Below the pieces are notes generated by a model. The model was not told where the DNA came from. It was given only the letters and a program-made list of their open reading frames with translations, and did no database searches. Shown here piece by piece: positions 1 through 12,776 of a stretch of DNA of 62,429 bases. Made by a program: the position numbers and the translations under genes. The DNA lies in assembly GCA_036897095.1 (NCBI GenBank), contig JAYMSP010000265.1, positions 1-62,429 on the forward strand, written 5' to 3'. The stretch is from Plantago elongata (lineage: Eukaryota; Streptophyta; Magnoliopsida; Lamiales; Plantaginaceae). The stretch's first letter is position 1; each line of letters starts with the position of its first letter.

Positions 1-345
1 TGCTAGCACCTTGTTGAATTGAACTTAATGATTTCTGCAGATGAAATACTCTAGGCCCTACACTTCTAGTGAACCTAATCTACAGTTCCAACCACAACTC
101 TCTAGCAAAAACAGTTCTCAAGTGGGATGAATGAATATCTTGAGTGCAATATCCAAATGTGTACTAGAGCATTGGCTCTTTTCCACGCAACAAACAATAA
201 AGAGTAGTAAATTCATCTGGTACAGAGATCGTACCATCAACGAATCCAGTTTTATTCTTGACATCCAGTGCCATCAAAATCTGTTAGCTCCTCATTTATG
301 GTTTAACCCCTATAAGCTATTGACCAACTTTCTTGTCTCCTCTTC
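1..345 (-). mobile_element. Decayed Copia gag fragment, runs off the left edge
   Basis: Read on the minus strand, this stretch shows the N-terminal gag domain found in plant Copia retrotransposons. The peptide LMALDVKNKTGFVDGTI (about 262-312) matches the 'ALxxKNKLGFVDG' block. It is followed after a frame change by AWKRANALVHIWIL, the 'AWxRCNxxVxSWIL' block. Further on come VFARELWLEL, a stop, RFTRSVGPRVFHLQKSL and SSIQQG, the 'ARELWxELxxRFxxxNGPRxFQLQK' block. The blocks are in the right order but broken by at least one stop and frame shifts, so this is a dead relic. The rest of the element would lie outside the window. Family assignment is from pattern memory only. Confidence 0.72.
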
Positions 346-1290
346 AGTTTAGGCTATATAATTTGCCAATCATCTCTTATCTCACCTCAGTCCAGTAGCA
401 GAATATGATTTGAAGCACTCTAACAAGTAACAACCTATTGAACTCAAACCTACATATATCTTACAGTAACATGCCTAACATACCACCACAACAAACTCTT
501 GCAACAAACTCTGTCATTTTCTCAAACAAATGGTGACCTCTGCTACAAAGTCATTTTGCACACACAAAAAAAAGAAGAGACATAATCTATATAATCTAAT
601 TAATTGACCAAAGTAATAGTCAAAAGAAGAGAGTTTGAAAAAGTAAAAGTATAGGATAATTTAGGAGCAGATAATTTTTCATCAAAGCAAATAATTTACA
701 AGATAAGGGCGATGAATTCATTGAGGAAATCACAATACTAAAACAACAAATTGAAATATTATAACTCAGATTCTGGCAAGGTAAGAAATTAACATAACAC
801 CAATTAAAAGAATGTAAGCAGTGAAAATTTACCTAAGTGAAAGAAGAGGATGAAAATATGCGGGTGGAAATAGTCTCTTATATGAGGGGATGTGGAGAGT
901 ATGCCTAGCTGCTCAAGTTAAATATATTCTGATATTGAAAGAACACAACTCCCCACAATTGGATGAGATGTACGAAGCTTTTGGCAGCGGCGATTATCGA
1001 AATCGCTGTGGTACGCAGGAAGAAGACGATTGGAAAAGGAGGTAAGCGATAAGAAAAAAAATGAAAACACGATCTTTAAAAGTGTTTTAAGTTTTTTAAA
1101 ACGTACTAAACCAACTAAGACTTATTATATTATTTTTTAATAATTAATAATTAATAATTCCCGTCTCCATTTCCAATTTTTTCTAATCTAAGAAATAAGG
1201 AAATAAGGAAATGACGAGTCATCAAAATCCAAATCCACGCATCCCAACGAAGTTCATCGTCTTCTTCCTTAACTACCGAAATTCCCACTT
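346..1290. other. Upstream region of the malate dehydrogenase gene, no gene seen
   Basis: AT-rich sequence with short homopolymer runs. I see no coding-like frame, RNA gene or clear transposon terminus. The last few hundred bases presumably hold the promoter of the malate dehydrogenase gene. Confidence 0.6.
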
Positions 1291-1297
1291 GTTCAAA

Positions 1298-1305
1298 TAT
1301 AAATA
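1298..1305 (+). promoter_or_regulatory. Probable TATA box of the malate dehydrogenase gene
   Basis: TATAAATA sits about 90 bases before the ATG at 1396, which leaves room for a 5' leader of roughly 60 bases. Position and sequence fit a plant core promoter; there is no direct evidence for the start site. Confidence 0.5.
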
Positions 1306-1395
1306 ACAGACTCAGCAGCCAAGCGGGCCACGCCAAAGCTTTGAACACACCATTTCCCACCGCGATCAGCTCAAATTTCTCAACACAGTTAAAAA

Positions 1396-4300
1396 ATGGA
1401 GAAGCAAGGTTATGTAAATCAACGCATCGCGCGAATTTCTGCTCACCTCAATCCTCTCCCTCACCGCTCCCAGGTATTCATTTCAATTACTCTTCGATTT
1501 GCTTGCTACTGATTTCATGTTCAATTACTCTTCGATTTGCTTGCGATTTACGAAATCAAATTTACTACTGATTTCATGCTTACTGATTCGAATGATTTGA
1601 TTTGTTCTGTGAAAACAGGTTGATCGGAGCTTATGGAGGTCCGATTGCCGCGCCAAAGGCGCTTCTCCGGGATTTAAGGTGGCGATATTGGGAGCAGCTG
1701 GAGGAATAGGGCAGCCATTGGCTATGCTTATGAAGACGAACCCGATGGTTTCGGTGCTTCATCTCTATGATGTTGTCAACACTCCTGGTGTCACGGCTGA
1801 TATTAGTCACATGGATACTGGTGCTGTGGTACTTTCATTCTTCTCTATCCTTCATTTGTTACTTGGTCTTTTTTACAGTCTTAGGGATGTGGATTGTGTT
1901 TGATTCACGTAGTATATAGTGGTAGTTGTTGCAGTTGCTATTGCGATTTTAGCTATGTATAATTAGATGAGTTTGGCGAACATTGAAGTTGTTCTATACA
2001 TTGTGCAGCTTATTAACTGCCGTCTGATTCACATTTGCCTTTCTATTGTGGTAATTTGGTTGGTAGTATAGATGGATGTGTTATTGGTGCTGGTATCATT
2101 TCCCCAAACTGTACAGGTGTATGGATGGATTTAAGAGGTTGGGGACATAGTTATGGGCATCGCATTTTGAGCTCTGGGTTTATTGATCTCGTGGGGAGAT
2201 ATGTGGTTAGCGTGCAGCGAACAATACTGTTATTTGTATGCATGGCAATAAGCTAGTATTATTTAACTGTGAGATGTTAGTGTAAATTATAAAGAACATA
2301 TTCTGGTGTGATAACCAGCTAGTGATTCAGTCAACGCCCACCCCTCCCCTCCCCTCCCAAAGTACTTGGTAGCAAGGTAACATGCAACACCATTCTCATA
2401 TATAATCAGATTACTGCTGAACTTGACTACTAGAGATTGATTGCACACTTTGATATATCATATATAGGTTCGAGGCTTTCTCGGTCAGCCGCAGTTGGAG
2501 GATGCACTTACAGGAATGGATCTTGTAATAATTCCTGCTGGTGTTCCGAGGAAACCTGGAATGACAAGGGATGATCTTTTCAACATCAATGCAGGAATAG
2601 TTAAGAATCTTTGTGAAGGAATTGCCAAATGCTGCCCTAAGGCCATTGTCAACTTAATTAGTAATCCTGTTAACTCCACAGTTCCAATTGCAGCTGAAGT
2701 ATTTAAGAAGGCTGGTACATACGATCCAAAGCGACTTATGGGAGTAACAATGCTTGATGTAGTCAGAGCTAATACATTTGTGGTAAGCAAGTTTGCTTCA
2801 GTCGACTTTATGTCTTGTCACCATATGTAGTATTCTACTTCAATCAGAACTTGGATGTTTTCGTTTTTGCTCCTATTGTTGACATTCTGCGTATGCCTGA
2901 TTGCAACTAGTATTATTGCTTTGCTCAAGTGATGTTATTTTTCTACGCTAATGTGTGTCTATACTATGCCGGTCTCTCACACAGTGCACATACGACTCAC
3001 AAACTGTGTGGACCTATATGGGACCCACAAGTGGATCTCACACAATTTGTAAGTAGTAGTGCATTTGGGGCAAGACCAGCATAGAAGAAACCACTGATGA
3101 TTCAAATATTTATTAACATTAATGATTGGGCCGCCTTTCAAATATTACTAGTTTTGAACACAGTTGAGAAGTAAGAGAACATTGATTTTGTAAAGGCTGT
3201 TATAAACACACATTGAAGCAATATCACATACTGTGCTCAAGTAACTTTTCATCAAGTAATCATATACTGTAGGACTTATTTGCATCTTATGTGTTATGAC
3301 TGACTGAAGCATCATATTAAATTTCCTTTGCAAAATGTAGGCTGAAGTTTTGGGATTAGATCCACGGGAAGTTGATGTTCCAGTAGTAGGAGGTCATGCT
3401 GGTGTGACAATATTACCTCTTCTCTCCCAGGTTGAGATAATTTACATAATTTTAGATGAAAACAAATGCTTCTTTGCATCACTAAGTTTCACTTTTCTGT
3501 GTGGTCTAGGTTAAACCTCCCTGTTCTTTCACCAAAGAAGAGATTGAGTACCTGACATCTCGAATCCAGAATGGTGGGACAGAAGTTGTTGAGGTGGGTT
3601 TGCCTCTTGCTCATTTTGTTAGTAGTGGTTTAATTATTGAATGACCTGCAAATGATCTACATGCAGTGCTCTCATCCTGGGCTGAAGCTCTTTTACGCCA
3701 TTGCTGAATTTATGTGTATTTGTCATTTAATGACGATGATTACTTGCACTTATTTCCAGATAACCATAACCACTTGAGTTTATGCTAATGTTCACGCCTT
3801 CACATAAACCCTTGCTCTGAAAACAACACGTAACTTTAAGTGATTGATTATATTGCAGGCCAAAGCCGGTGCTGGTTCAGCAACTCTTTCTATGGTAGGT
3901 TGCTATTTTTGTGTCGGTAACTTCCTTTATGTTCGGAAATAACTTGATATTTGCCCCATGAATATCCAGCATAAATCATATACCTTTTTTTACAAATGCT
4001 GCAGGCATATGCAGCAGTCAAATTCGCTGATGCTTGTTTACGAGGATTAAAGGGTGATGCTGCTGTCGTGGAATGTGCATTCGTGTCGTCCCAGGCATGT
4101 TTAATGCTTCCTATTTATGATCTCCATCAGTATCTAGAAATCCATGATGGAGGGTACTAGGCAGAAGCGAATCCCAAACGAAATTTAAGGGGTCGAAATA
4201 TACTCCCTCCGTCTCGAATTGGAAGTACCGCATTCCGTTTTGGCTGTCCCAAATTGGAAGTCCCATTTTCTTAAATACAAAATCTATCTCCTACTTTATA

Positions 4301-5067
4301 CATTATCTCTCATAATTTATTCACTATATCTCCTACTTTTTTCAATCACATTCATACTTTATTACATTTTTCCTACTTTATCAATTTTTTCTTAAAACTT
4401 GTACCCGGTCTCGCGGAACTTCCAATTCGGGACGGAGGGAGTATATAGTATATTCCTTAAACAGTGAGCAAAAATACGACAACCAGAAATCGAAATGGAC
4501 CTTGAAAACGAACAATGCTATATACCAGCTGTCAAACTGCTGCTCTGACCATTGGGACATGCGGAAACTTAGTAACTCTCACTACTCATACATTATATAA
4601 TTTCAAGGGGATATATAATTGACCCTGCTGGATCCCCTTGGATCGGCCACTGGTACTAGGGATATTTGTTATAGAATAGGGGCGAGATATATTTGATATT
4701 TCATCTAACTCTGGTTGTCTAGCGAACATCAAGTAACATGTGTGTTTATTATTGGACTATGATTAACTAGTTGAGTTTTGTATCTCTCAGGTCACTGAAC
4801 TTCCATTTTTTGCATCAAAAGTTCGGTTAGGGCGTAATGGTGTTGAGGAAATCTATCCACTTGGTCCCCTAAATGAGTATGAAAGGTGAGCCAATATATG
4901 TTGCTCACAGCCCGGGTCTGGTTAGTATAGTTTGAACATTGTGAAGCATCCATCTATCATTTAGAAATAACTTGTTCAAATTTTATTTTGTTAGGGTTGG
5001 TTTGGAGAAAGCAAAGAAAGAGCTTGGCGGAAGCATCGAGAAGGGGGTCTCCTTTGCAAGGAAATGA
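1396..5067 (+). CDS. Glyoxysomal/peroxisomal NAD-malate dehydrogenase, 9 exons, complete
   Basis: Interconverts malate and oxaloacetate with NAD in peroxisomes/glyoxysomes, serving beta-oxidation, the glyoxylate cycle and photorespiration. Exons: 1396-1473, 1619-1828, 2468-2782, 3341-3430, 3510-3593, 3859-3894, 4005-4094, 4791-4885, 4995-5067, giving 356 residues, the usual size. The N-terminus carries a PTS2 peroxisomal signal, RIARISAHL (R-I-x5-H-L, residues 10-18), which is cleaved in this family. Also visible are the NAD-binding loop GAAGGIG (51-57), substrate arginines in RKPGMTR (R124, R130), catalytic Asp193 in [11 protein letters not shown] and catalytic His220 in [11 protein letters not shown]. 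All introns are GT-AG except intron 7, which begins GCATGT. The ATG at 1396 is the first in frame and places the PTS2 correctly. Intron 7 also contains a Stowaway MITE. Identification is very secure. Confidence 0.96.
4203..4441. mobile_element. Stowaway-type MITE in intron 7 of the malate dehydrogenase gene
   Basis: About 239 bp, bounded by CTCCCTCCGTC at the left and its complement GACGGAGGGAG at the right, flanked by TA on both sides (4201-4202 and 4442-4443). The inverted repeats extend inward (GAATTGGAAGT left, ACTTCCAATTC right). CTCCCTCCGT termini and TA target duplication define the Stowaway/Tc1-mariner MITE group. It has no coding capacity. Confidence 0.9.
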
Positions 5068-5141
5068 GAATCGAAGCAGGGAATTTGCTCCATCGTAAGT
5101 CATTGATCAAAATATCTAATTATAGGCATAAACATATTTGT

Positions 5142-5172
<31 letters not shown>

Positions 5173-6064
5173 ACCTCAAACTGGGCTTGACTGAACTAGG
5201 CAAGTTTAAACACCTTTCTCTGATGCACCTGTTTAGAAAAAATAAAGAAGATAGAAGTCTAGAACTTCTAAGAGACAATCCATGTTAATAGATCCTTGCT
5301 TGGTTCTTTTGTTTTGTATGTCAACTCTAGTAATTACTTTCACATGCATTTGATGATTTTCTGGAGTTGAGTAATCCAAGTCTCACTTGAAATGATTCTT
5401 GCGAAGGTCAAAATGTATCAATTATGTTCTCTTGAATAGAAAGATAGATCAGAATCTGCATATTTCTTAATCCTTTTAATTTGAGAAGTAGAAGGCCATA
5501 AACAACTGGACTTGGTGAAAATTGGCCACATTAGAAAATCCCATTTGGGCCATATACAGTAGTAAAAGCACCCATTCCCAGAAGTAAACTTGAAAGCCCA
5601 AAACACAGAGATAATGTATTATGTAAATATGTGGTATTGGAAAAACGTGTTTGGAGCTATTGATATTTCTGTCGTTTGGCATTAGTACGGTCTGTATCTT
5701 ACTGGAGAAATCTGTGGTTGAGTAGTGGGTGTAAGTGAAAGAGACAAAGCAAGTAAAAACGAAAAGCAATTCCAAAGTAATGTAGCATAAATCTTGGCCC
5801 CTACAGTGAAGCCAGCCATTTATTTTCTTCCTACATAATAATTATACATCAATTCTGATAGTATCTGCGTACATTGTCTATATGCTTACCTCCAGGACAT
5901 GCAATCATCATCATATGGTTTAATATCTATCTGATCCATTGCACCTCTAACCTTCACTTTCTCATTTAATCATGCACATTGCCAGCCCCCACCCCCTTGT
6001 TTGTTGCAACGCTCCAACTATACACACATTATCGTTGAATATTCTTCTTTGTACTTCAAATTTA
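5068..6064. other. 3' flank of the malate dehydrogenase gene with a TTG microsatellite
   Basis: This holds the 3' UTR and downstream spacer. A (TTG)n microsatellite lies at about 5139-5171. Open frames here are short, low-complexity and without recognisable motifs, and I do not believe them. Confidence 0.5.
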
Positions 6065-6177
6065 CTTGCTCCGTCCCGAAACAATGTTCCCGTTTTGCCA
6101 TTTAATCATGCTTAGTGGTTGTACTTTACCGGAAGTTACCATTGTTAAACGGGAACATTTTCCCGGGACGGATGAAG
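6065..6177. mobile_element. Short Stowaway-like MITE
   Basis: About 113 bp. The left end reads CTTGCTCCGTCCCG and the right end CGGGACGGATGAAG. The inverted repeats continue inward as AATGTTCCCGTTT and AAACGGGAACATT. TA lies at both flanks (6063-6064, 6178-6179). The ends are more diverged than those of the copy at 4203-4441. Confidence 0.8.
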
Positions 6178-9100
6178 TATTAATTGCTATATGTTGTCTT
6201 GCATTTAATGCTTCTTTGGAATGTTTTCTAACTTTAGGATTCCCGTAAATTGTTACAAAACGGTAAAATTATTCAGAAATGTGTTTTACTACCTGCATGC
6301 GACTGGTTCGGTCTGAATGTTACATGAATTTGAATGTACTGGTCGATAGAATTCCATTTCATCATATTCGAACTCTGGTGTAGTCATTAGCCAAATCATC
6401 TATTACCATCTGATAGAATGCCACTTCATCTAATCTTAGTTTTGTTCTATTTTGAGAGTGATACCCAACTCATTTGAAGGCACAATTATTAGTAAGAATT
6501 TGAATGTCCGTGCGAATTTCTACCGTAGAGTTCTCATCTAATTTTCCGAAATGTGGTCGTTCAAAAGCAAAACATGCATTGCACACTTCACTTTTTTTAC
6601 CTTCTTTTTGCATTATTGGAGCCTTGGTGCATATATCAATGATTTTCACTTTCTATCTTTATTGTTGATAAAAACCTTAACCAAGTACAATCATCATACT
6701 GTGATCAATCATCTGTGAACCTATTTTGTCCATAAGCCTCAGAGAATCTACCACTGGGGTAAAATCTAAGCATAATTCATTCCTTAATTCCTCTTGTGTC
6801 GGTAGATTAGGCGAGATTAATCTAGTATTATAGTTCCATGAATCCAAATCCGAACATTTAGGTAAAGTTGTTGCATGTTGGCTGCCACTGCCAGTGAGAT
6901 TCTTGTAACGACCCGGCCCATTGGATCCGACCATATTTTGATAATTGAGTTATGCAGTGCTACTCTAAAAATTCCATACAGTCATATAGTTGAAATTGAG
7001 AAATAATATTCATATGGAGAGTTTGTTCCTAAATAGAGGTTTGTATTAAAAATATATTATTTTATAATACAATAATGTTCATAACTTAAATGTTATATTT
7101 ATTAAATAAAAATTACTAAATATTAACTTGACATGATACAAATATTTATATTCAACAAAGCACTACTATTTACACGAAAGCTGAAGGATAGGTTTACTAA
7201 TCAAAACTTCAAATTATTATCACAAACGACTTTAAATAAATATTTTACATCTTAAATTTCAAATTGAAATCATATATATAGCTAAATATTTTTGAACATT
7301 ATGACATTTATTACTATAAGAGGTATCATTACTTAATGCGGGATCAGAGAAAGTCATGGAATATGACAATGTGGAGTTTATTCTCATTTATAATTGGTAT
7401 CAAGTTGAGACCAGATTTTTTTATAACTATAGAGAGTTTATTTCTTTATAGAATATTCTTTTACGGAGTATTTAATGTATATGAATTATCTGGAATACAC
7501 AATGTGTCCCAATCCTCATTGCCACATCGGTGTATTATTATCCACTTCCATTCAAAAGTTCTATGAATTTGCCTCAGATTCATGATATTACATGACTGAT
7601 TGGTATATAATTTGAGTGGTCGTTTTCAATTGAAATAGAATTTTTTTTACAAAATATTCGATTTGAGTGGGGAGATGACCGCTCCAGCGATATAATAAAC
7701 AGTGCCTACATTCCACCTTCTTAAATGTTCGACATCCTTATCTAGTTATTAGTACATTCTAGGTCATTGAATTCCATGTGATCAACCACTTATAACCCGA
7801 ATCATTCCGGGACGACACAATTATTAATGTTTAGATTTTTATACATAGGTCATGTGTAGCAAACCTAGCTGAAAAGGTAGTTGCTAGTTGAATAACTAGC
7901 TAGTAGTTAGTTAGGTAGCTTGTTTTTCAAGTTAGCTTGTTCACATAACGAGTTTTTTATTAAAAAAATTCATGAAGCTGAAAAGTTTGTGGTAAACATG
8001 GTCATATGCATAATTTTCACAAATTTAATTTTGAAATCAGATTAAATACATCATACTTACCTAAATTAGATACCTTCACTCCTTCACAACCTCACTACTA
8101 TATGATGGGTGATCCCGTATGTTTCGACTTTTGTCCATTGTCTTAAAGAATCTTGCATGGAGTATAAATAACCGTAGAGTATAACTATGATAAGCTCACA
8201 ACTTTATAGGAAATTATCCTTGTCGTAAATCTTGTTATGGCTTTGCTTGATTATCAAACAATTGAAACAGGCTCGTGCGAGATAAATATATATCTACTCT
8301 GTGTTCATTCAAATCCATTTCCTCATTTGATTTATGGCTCCCGTTCTTGCTTAAGCTGTAACAGTGTTTGATTGTTAGCTAAAAATAGTGCTGAAATTAT
8401 TAGAACTATTGCTAGTTTGATTGATTAGGACAGTTATTAATACTTTCCCAATATATAATTATAGCATCATAATCACTTTATCAATCATTTGGGCCAGATT
8501 AGAAGTCTGAAACAGTAATGTTAAGTAGAAATCTTCTTGGAATCCTATGTTCAACTTCAAATTGTTGTGTTCATTTGTACAAAATTCTCTCTGTCCTGTG
8601 ATGAAATTACAGCGTATCATTTTCAAAGTTGTTCAAAGTTCAAATCACGAACAGTATATTTGACAGTCGGCCTATGTTTAACTGTTTGAGAAATTTGATA
8701 GTCGGTAAACATTAGTTCGCGCTACGGTTAAGTTAAATTTTGTACCGTTTCAAATTGAGTTAGGTAAAGTCATAGTAACATAAGCGACGATGACTTATAC
8801 TAGGTGACCCGCCAGAAAATATTCCGCTCATAAGCAATTACTAAACATAAATTGATGAAAGTTATTATTTTTATTATTTAAAAATATAAAAATTATATCG
8901 TCGTCTATATTTAAATGTCACACTTTGTTCGTATACTTTCGTATGTTGTACTGTTTCACTATTCTATTCATATTTTCAATAAAAATGTATCTTTTCGCTC
9001 CAAATTTTCAATATTTGTATTAAACATAATTATAAAAAAATAAAAAAAATTAATTAAAAGAAAATAAAAAATTATCCGTGACCGTCACTACAGTGAAAAA

Positions 9101-10785
9101 ATCAATTGCAAGGCGCGATCACGAGCGACCAAAATTCCACAATCGAATTTTCGATGAAACCACAGTCGACCGTGTTAGAGGCCTCCAAACCAGCATTACC
9201 TCAATGCAATTCATTTGGACCAATGGTCGATTTACTCCAAGACAAAAAAGAAAATTGCATGAAAATAGAAGCTAGCTAGTATAATAGCTAGTACGCTTCA
9301 TATCGACCAGTCTTTTGAATATTTTGATGTCAAGTTTAAATTTCATCATAGGGATCAGATAATTTAATAATGACCATGCACTTATTATCATGCTTCACAT
9401 GTCACTTCTATCATGTTTGCCAGCAAGGGCAGGAACGGAAGAATACAATCTGATAGCGTGTTTTCAGGTGACATAAAGGTAATCGTGTTTCTAACTTACA
9501 CAACTTTGCGTGATTGAATATGAGTGAATAATCCCATCACATCTGTAAAACTAAAAATGTTCTTTATTCTATCGAATCTTTATGTCCTGATTCTGATTTT
9601 CACTTCATTTCAAATGCACAAAGCCAAAATAAATGATAGTGGTACTTACCATTTCATCCTTTTATTTAACGAGATCGAAAACCCTAAATTTCAGAATCTT
9701 ACATGATTATTAGTGATAATGAGTTGGCCGGAACTTGACTTGAGTCTTGACATTAATCTTAGGCTTGTCCTTTTGCTCCAGCTATGTATGGCGGACCAAA
9801 CACGCTCGCCTTGGTAACTTGCATAGGATAATTAACTAACTGACCCGACTCATCTATGTACAAATCAAACCATAGATTGTGTTCGATTAGGTGGAATCGA
9901 ATTACCCGCGACTGTAGATGAAGAAATAACCAAACTACAAAACCTGGAATTGAGATAATATATTTCCTAAAGAGGCTAGGTTTGATGAGTTCATGTTTAG
10001 ATCATTTGGTGCAAAGAATGAATCCTGGGAAAGTGTCGGTATTGATTCTACTATTTACTGCTTGCAGTGAAGCATGCATTTACATTGAAAGCAATTAAAG
10101 TGCTGAATTAATTAATTTTATCCATCCATCAACACATCAAATCAATCTATCAATCACAGTGAAAATACAATTATCTCACCTTTTATGGCAAAAACATCCA
10201 ACTTTTGCCAACTCATTGCCTGCTAAACCTACACTAAGTTTCCATTTTTGTTAAGACTTTTTACTCGGCCTAGTATTGCTATTTTCCCCCAGTACCGATC
10301 TTCAGTAGAATAATATTTATTATTAATTTTTCAGTTAAATTTTTAATTTTATAAATTTTGATGTGCAATTTTTTAAATAATTTAGTTGAAAATTTAACTG
10401 GTTTGACAACCTAATCAAGTTAGCTTATTGAGAAAAATGTTAACTGATTATCTGCCAGTTATTTTTTCAGCTACCAACTAACTTTTCAGTTAGTTTTGTT
10501 AAATATAGTCCGAAAAAAAAGATGCAATGTTAGGGGATAGCCTTCCCGTGCTGCATGCATGCATATTTGATCTTCCATGCTTTAAAATGGTGTATTTGGT
10601 TTTATGTACAATACTCCAATTTTAATGAATATGGTAGGATTATTTTCAGTTGGCCAGGTTCGGTGATAAATCCACAAGGTGCTTAGAAAATTAATTTGCA
10701 TATGAGAGAAGTAACATGTAATAATTGTGTACCTTATTTAATAAATAAAATGAAAATATTTATAGGAGATGTGAGTGCAAGATCA
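6178..10785. other. Gene-poor AT-rich spacer
   Basis: No gene found. Near 6904-6920 the minus strand contains TGGGCCGGGTCGTTACA, which resembles the 3' terminus of some plant LTRs, but I find no partner LTR or primer binding site. An open frame at 9078-9275 has no recognisable motif. The rest is AT-rich with short repeats. Confidence 0.5.
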
Positions 10786-11040
10786 TATATGAGCGATACT
10801 CAAGCGAGGCATCCTCTGAGCCTAAGGAGGCCCTTGTTGTGCTTACACAGTAAGTTACATCGTGGTCCATATATCTTTTGTCGATTGACCCTCAAGCCAG
10901 GTTTCTCAAGGAACAGTGTGTCCTTCAAAGGACTACCCTTGGTGAAACTCACGCGGTTAGGGTGATTCCGCTATTTGGCAGGTGTCATACCTCGAAGGTC
11001 TTATCCCCTATACAAACATACGATCCGAGACGATCTTAAG
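10786..11040. other. Compositionally distinct island of unknown nature
   Basis: About 255 bp of visibly higher GC than the AT-rich DNA on either side, with sharp edges. It has a short open frame on the plus strand (10696-10965) without any motif I know. It could be the relic of an LTR, an inserted organellar or repeat fragment, or an exon of a dead gene. I cannot assign it. Confidence 0.3.
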
Positions 11041-12776
11041 ATAGTTTAACACTTCATTTTCTATTGAAATTTCATTGCAATTAAAATAATTTAGTTACTG
11101 TTAAATAAAGTATAATCAGTGATGAGATTGCACAAGCCACAGTAGTAATCACAAAGTTAAAAATCTTATAATGATCTGAGTTTTGGATATAATAAGGATT
11201 TCCCAGTAGGGTTAAGGGGTACTTGTGAATAGTAGTTCTATTATTACATGGTCCAAAGCCATTTACATGCAATGCAAGTGGCACCATAGTAGGACAAGTA
11301 CATAGTGACAATTATAATGAACATGGATTTAAATCCATAATAGACTAATTAGTGGCCTTAGACTCGATCGAATGTTATATGTTTTCTTCATCATTATCAT
11401 TAAAGTTTTATTTTATTCTCATGTCTTTTTCGATTTTGTTAGGGATAATTACTTCCACTACTTGAAAGGACATAAATTATAAGAGAGCAAATGGGAGGCA
11501 GACAAATTAGTTTGTAACCTGTACTTTGGACTTTTAGTAATGCAGTTGCTTTAAAAAAAAAAAAAAGGGAGGCAGGCAAATTAATTGGTTCTTTTAATCT
11601 TTTTTGTGTCTACATTGTCTGCCCGATAAATCAAAGTAATCACCTTTTAATCATGCACGTAACTATAATTAATAACACTAGTAATATCTTTATGAACCTT
11701 CTAAATTTACAATTTTAACCCTATTTTCCTTTTAAACGTGTGAAGTATGACTCAAACTCCCGATCTATTAGTTGGACATGAAGACTGAGCTGCTTTTTGT
11801 TGTCACAATTTTAACTCTGTATTGATGAGTTCAAGACTTCAAGCATATTAGGTACACTTTCTTCCACACTTTATCCATATAAATGGATCATATGTGTATT
11901 TCTACGTAAGTGATTTCGATTATATTTTAATACCACGTTGTTTATGTAATTATTGATATTTCTTGTACATTTATTGATAGTTGTAAATGGGTGACAATTG
12001 GATCAGATAAGTCGTATTCAAAGTCTTGGCGAATCATTTCATTTCATAGAAAAAGGAATTGAGAGAGTTATTACAAGGTTAGGAGCCAATAAATGAGGAA
12101 GAAATGGTAGATAGAATTGGGAACTAAATAGCAAGATTCTTCCATGTCCACAATCAATACCCTCAGCAGAAGGTCAATGCTCCAAACATAATAATGCAAC
12201 TCAAATTAATGATCCAGAACTTTCATGTCCATACACACAGTAAATTGAAGTAGATGAAAATGATGATAATGAGTAGTACTCCTACACTTCAGTATATAAA
12301 TTAAAGTTAGAAAGTGGTTTATGATATGTACTTGTATATTCTTTTTAAAGTAAAGTATAAAAACAGTCCATTACATGATAAATCTACAAACAAAATTTGA
12401 TCGTTTAAATCATTACAAATAAATCAATTCTATTATTTTTCATAATTTCTTCCTTATTTTTTCATTATACTCTCATTACTTCTTTCAAATTTAACACGAT
12501 TCTTTCTCCAACACCAGTACAATATACTTGTTCTCTCTTCTTTTTATTTTTCTGTTCATTTCTACTCAATTCTTCCTCCAACAAGATTCCTCATCTTTCT
12601 TTAATATGTTCTCCATTTTTTTCTCATTTTCGACATGATTTTTCAAAAAACTTGTTTTGGTTCGATTTTTCGATGTGGTAGAAGAGGAAAGGGCTGGGCA
12701 ATGCGGCGTTACTCGAGATTAGAGTTTTTTTTAATGGGTTTTGTATAGATAATTATTGTAGAATATAAGTTGCAGG
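11041..12776. other. AT-rich spacer without recognisable genes
   Basis: AT-rich, with a 13-A run at about 11553-11565 and pyrimidine-rich stretches around 12440-12620. No coding-like frame, transposon end or RNA gene was seen. Confidence 0.5.

Noticed and set aside
5418..5775. Two overlapping minus-strand frames downstream of malate dehydrogenase
   Set aside because: Low-complexity hydrophobic and aromatic translations, no motif, no splice context.
6904..6920. LTR terminus TGGGCCGGGTCGTTACA
   Set aside because: Only one terminus-like word, with no partner LTR, primer site or target duplication nearby.
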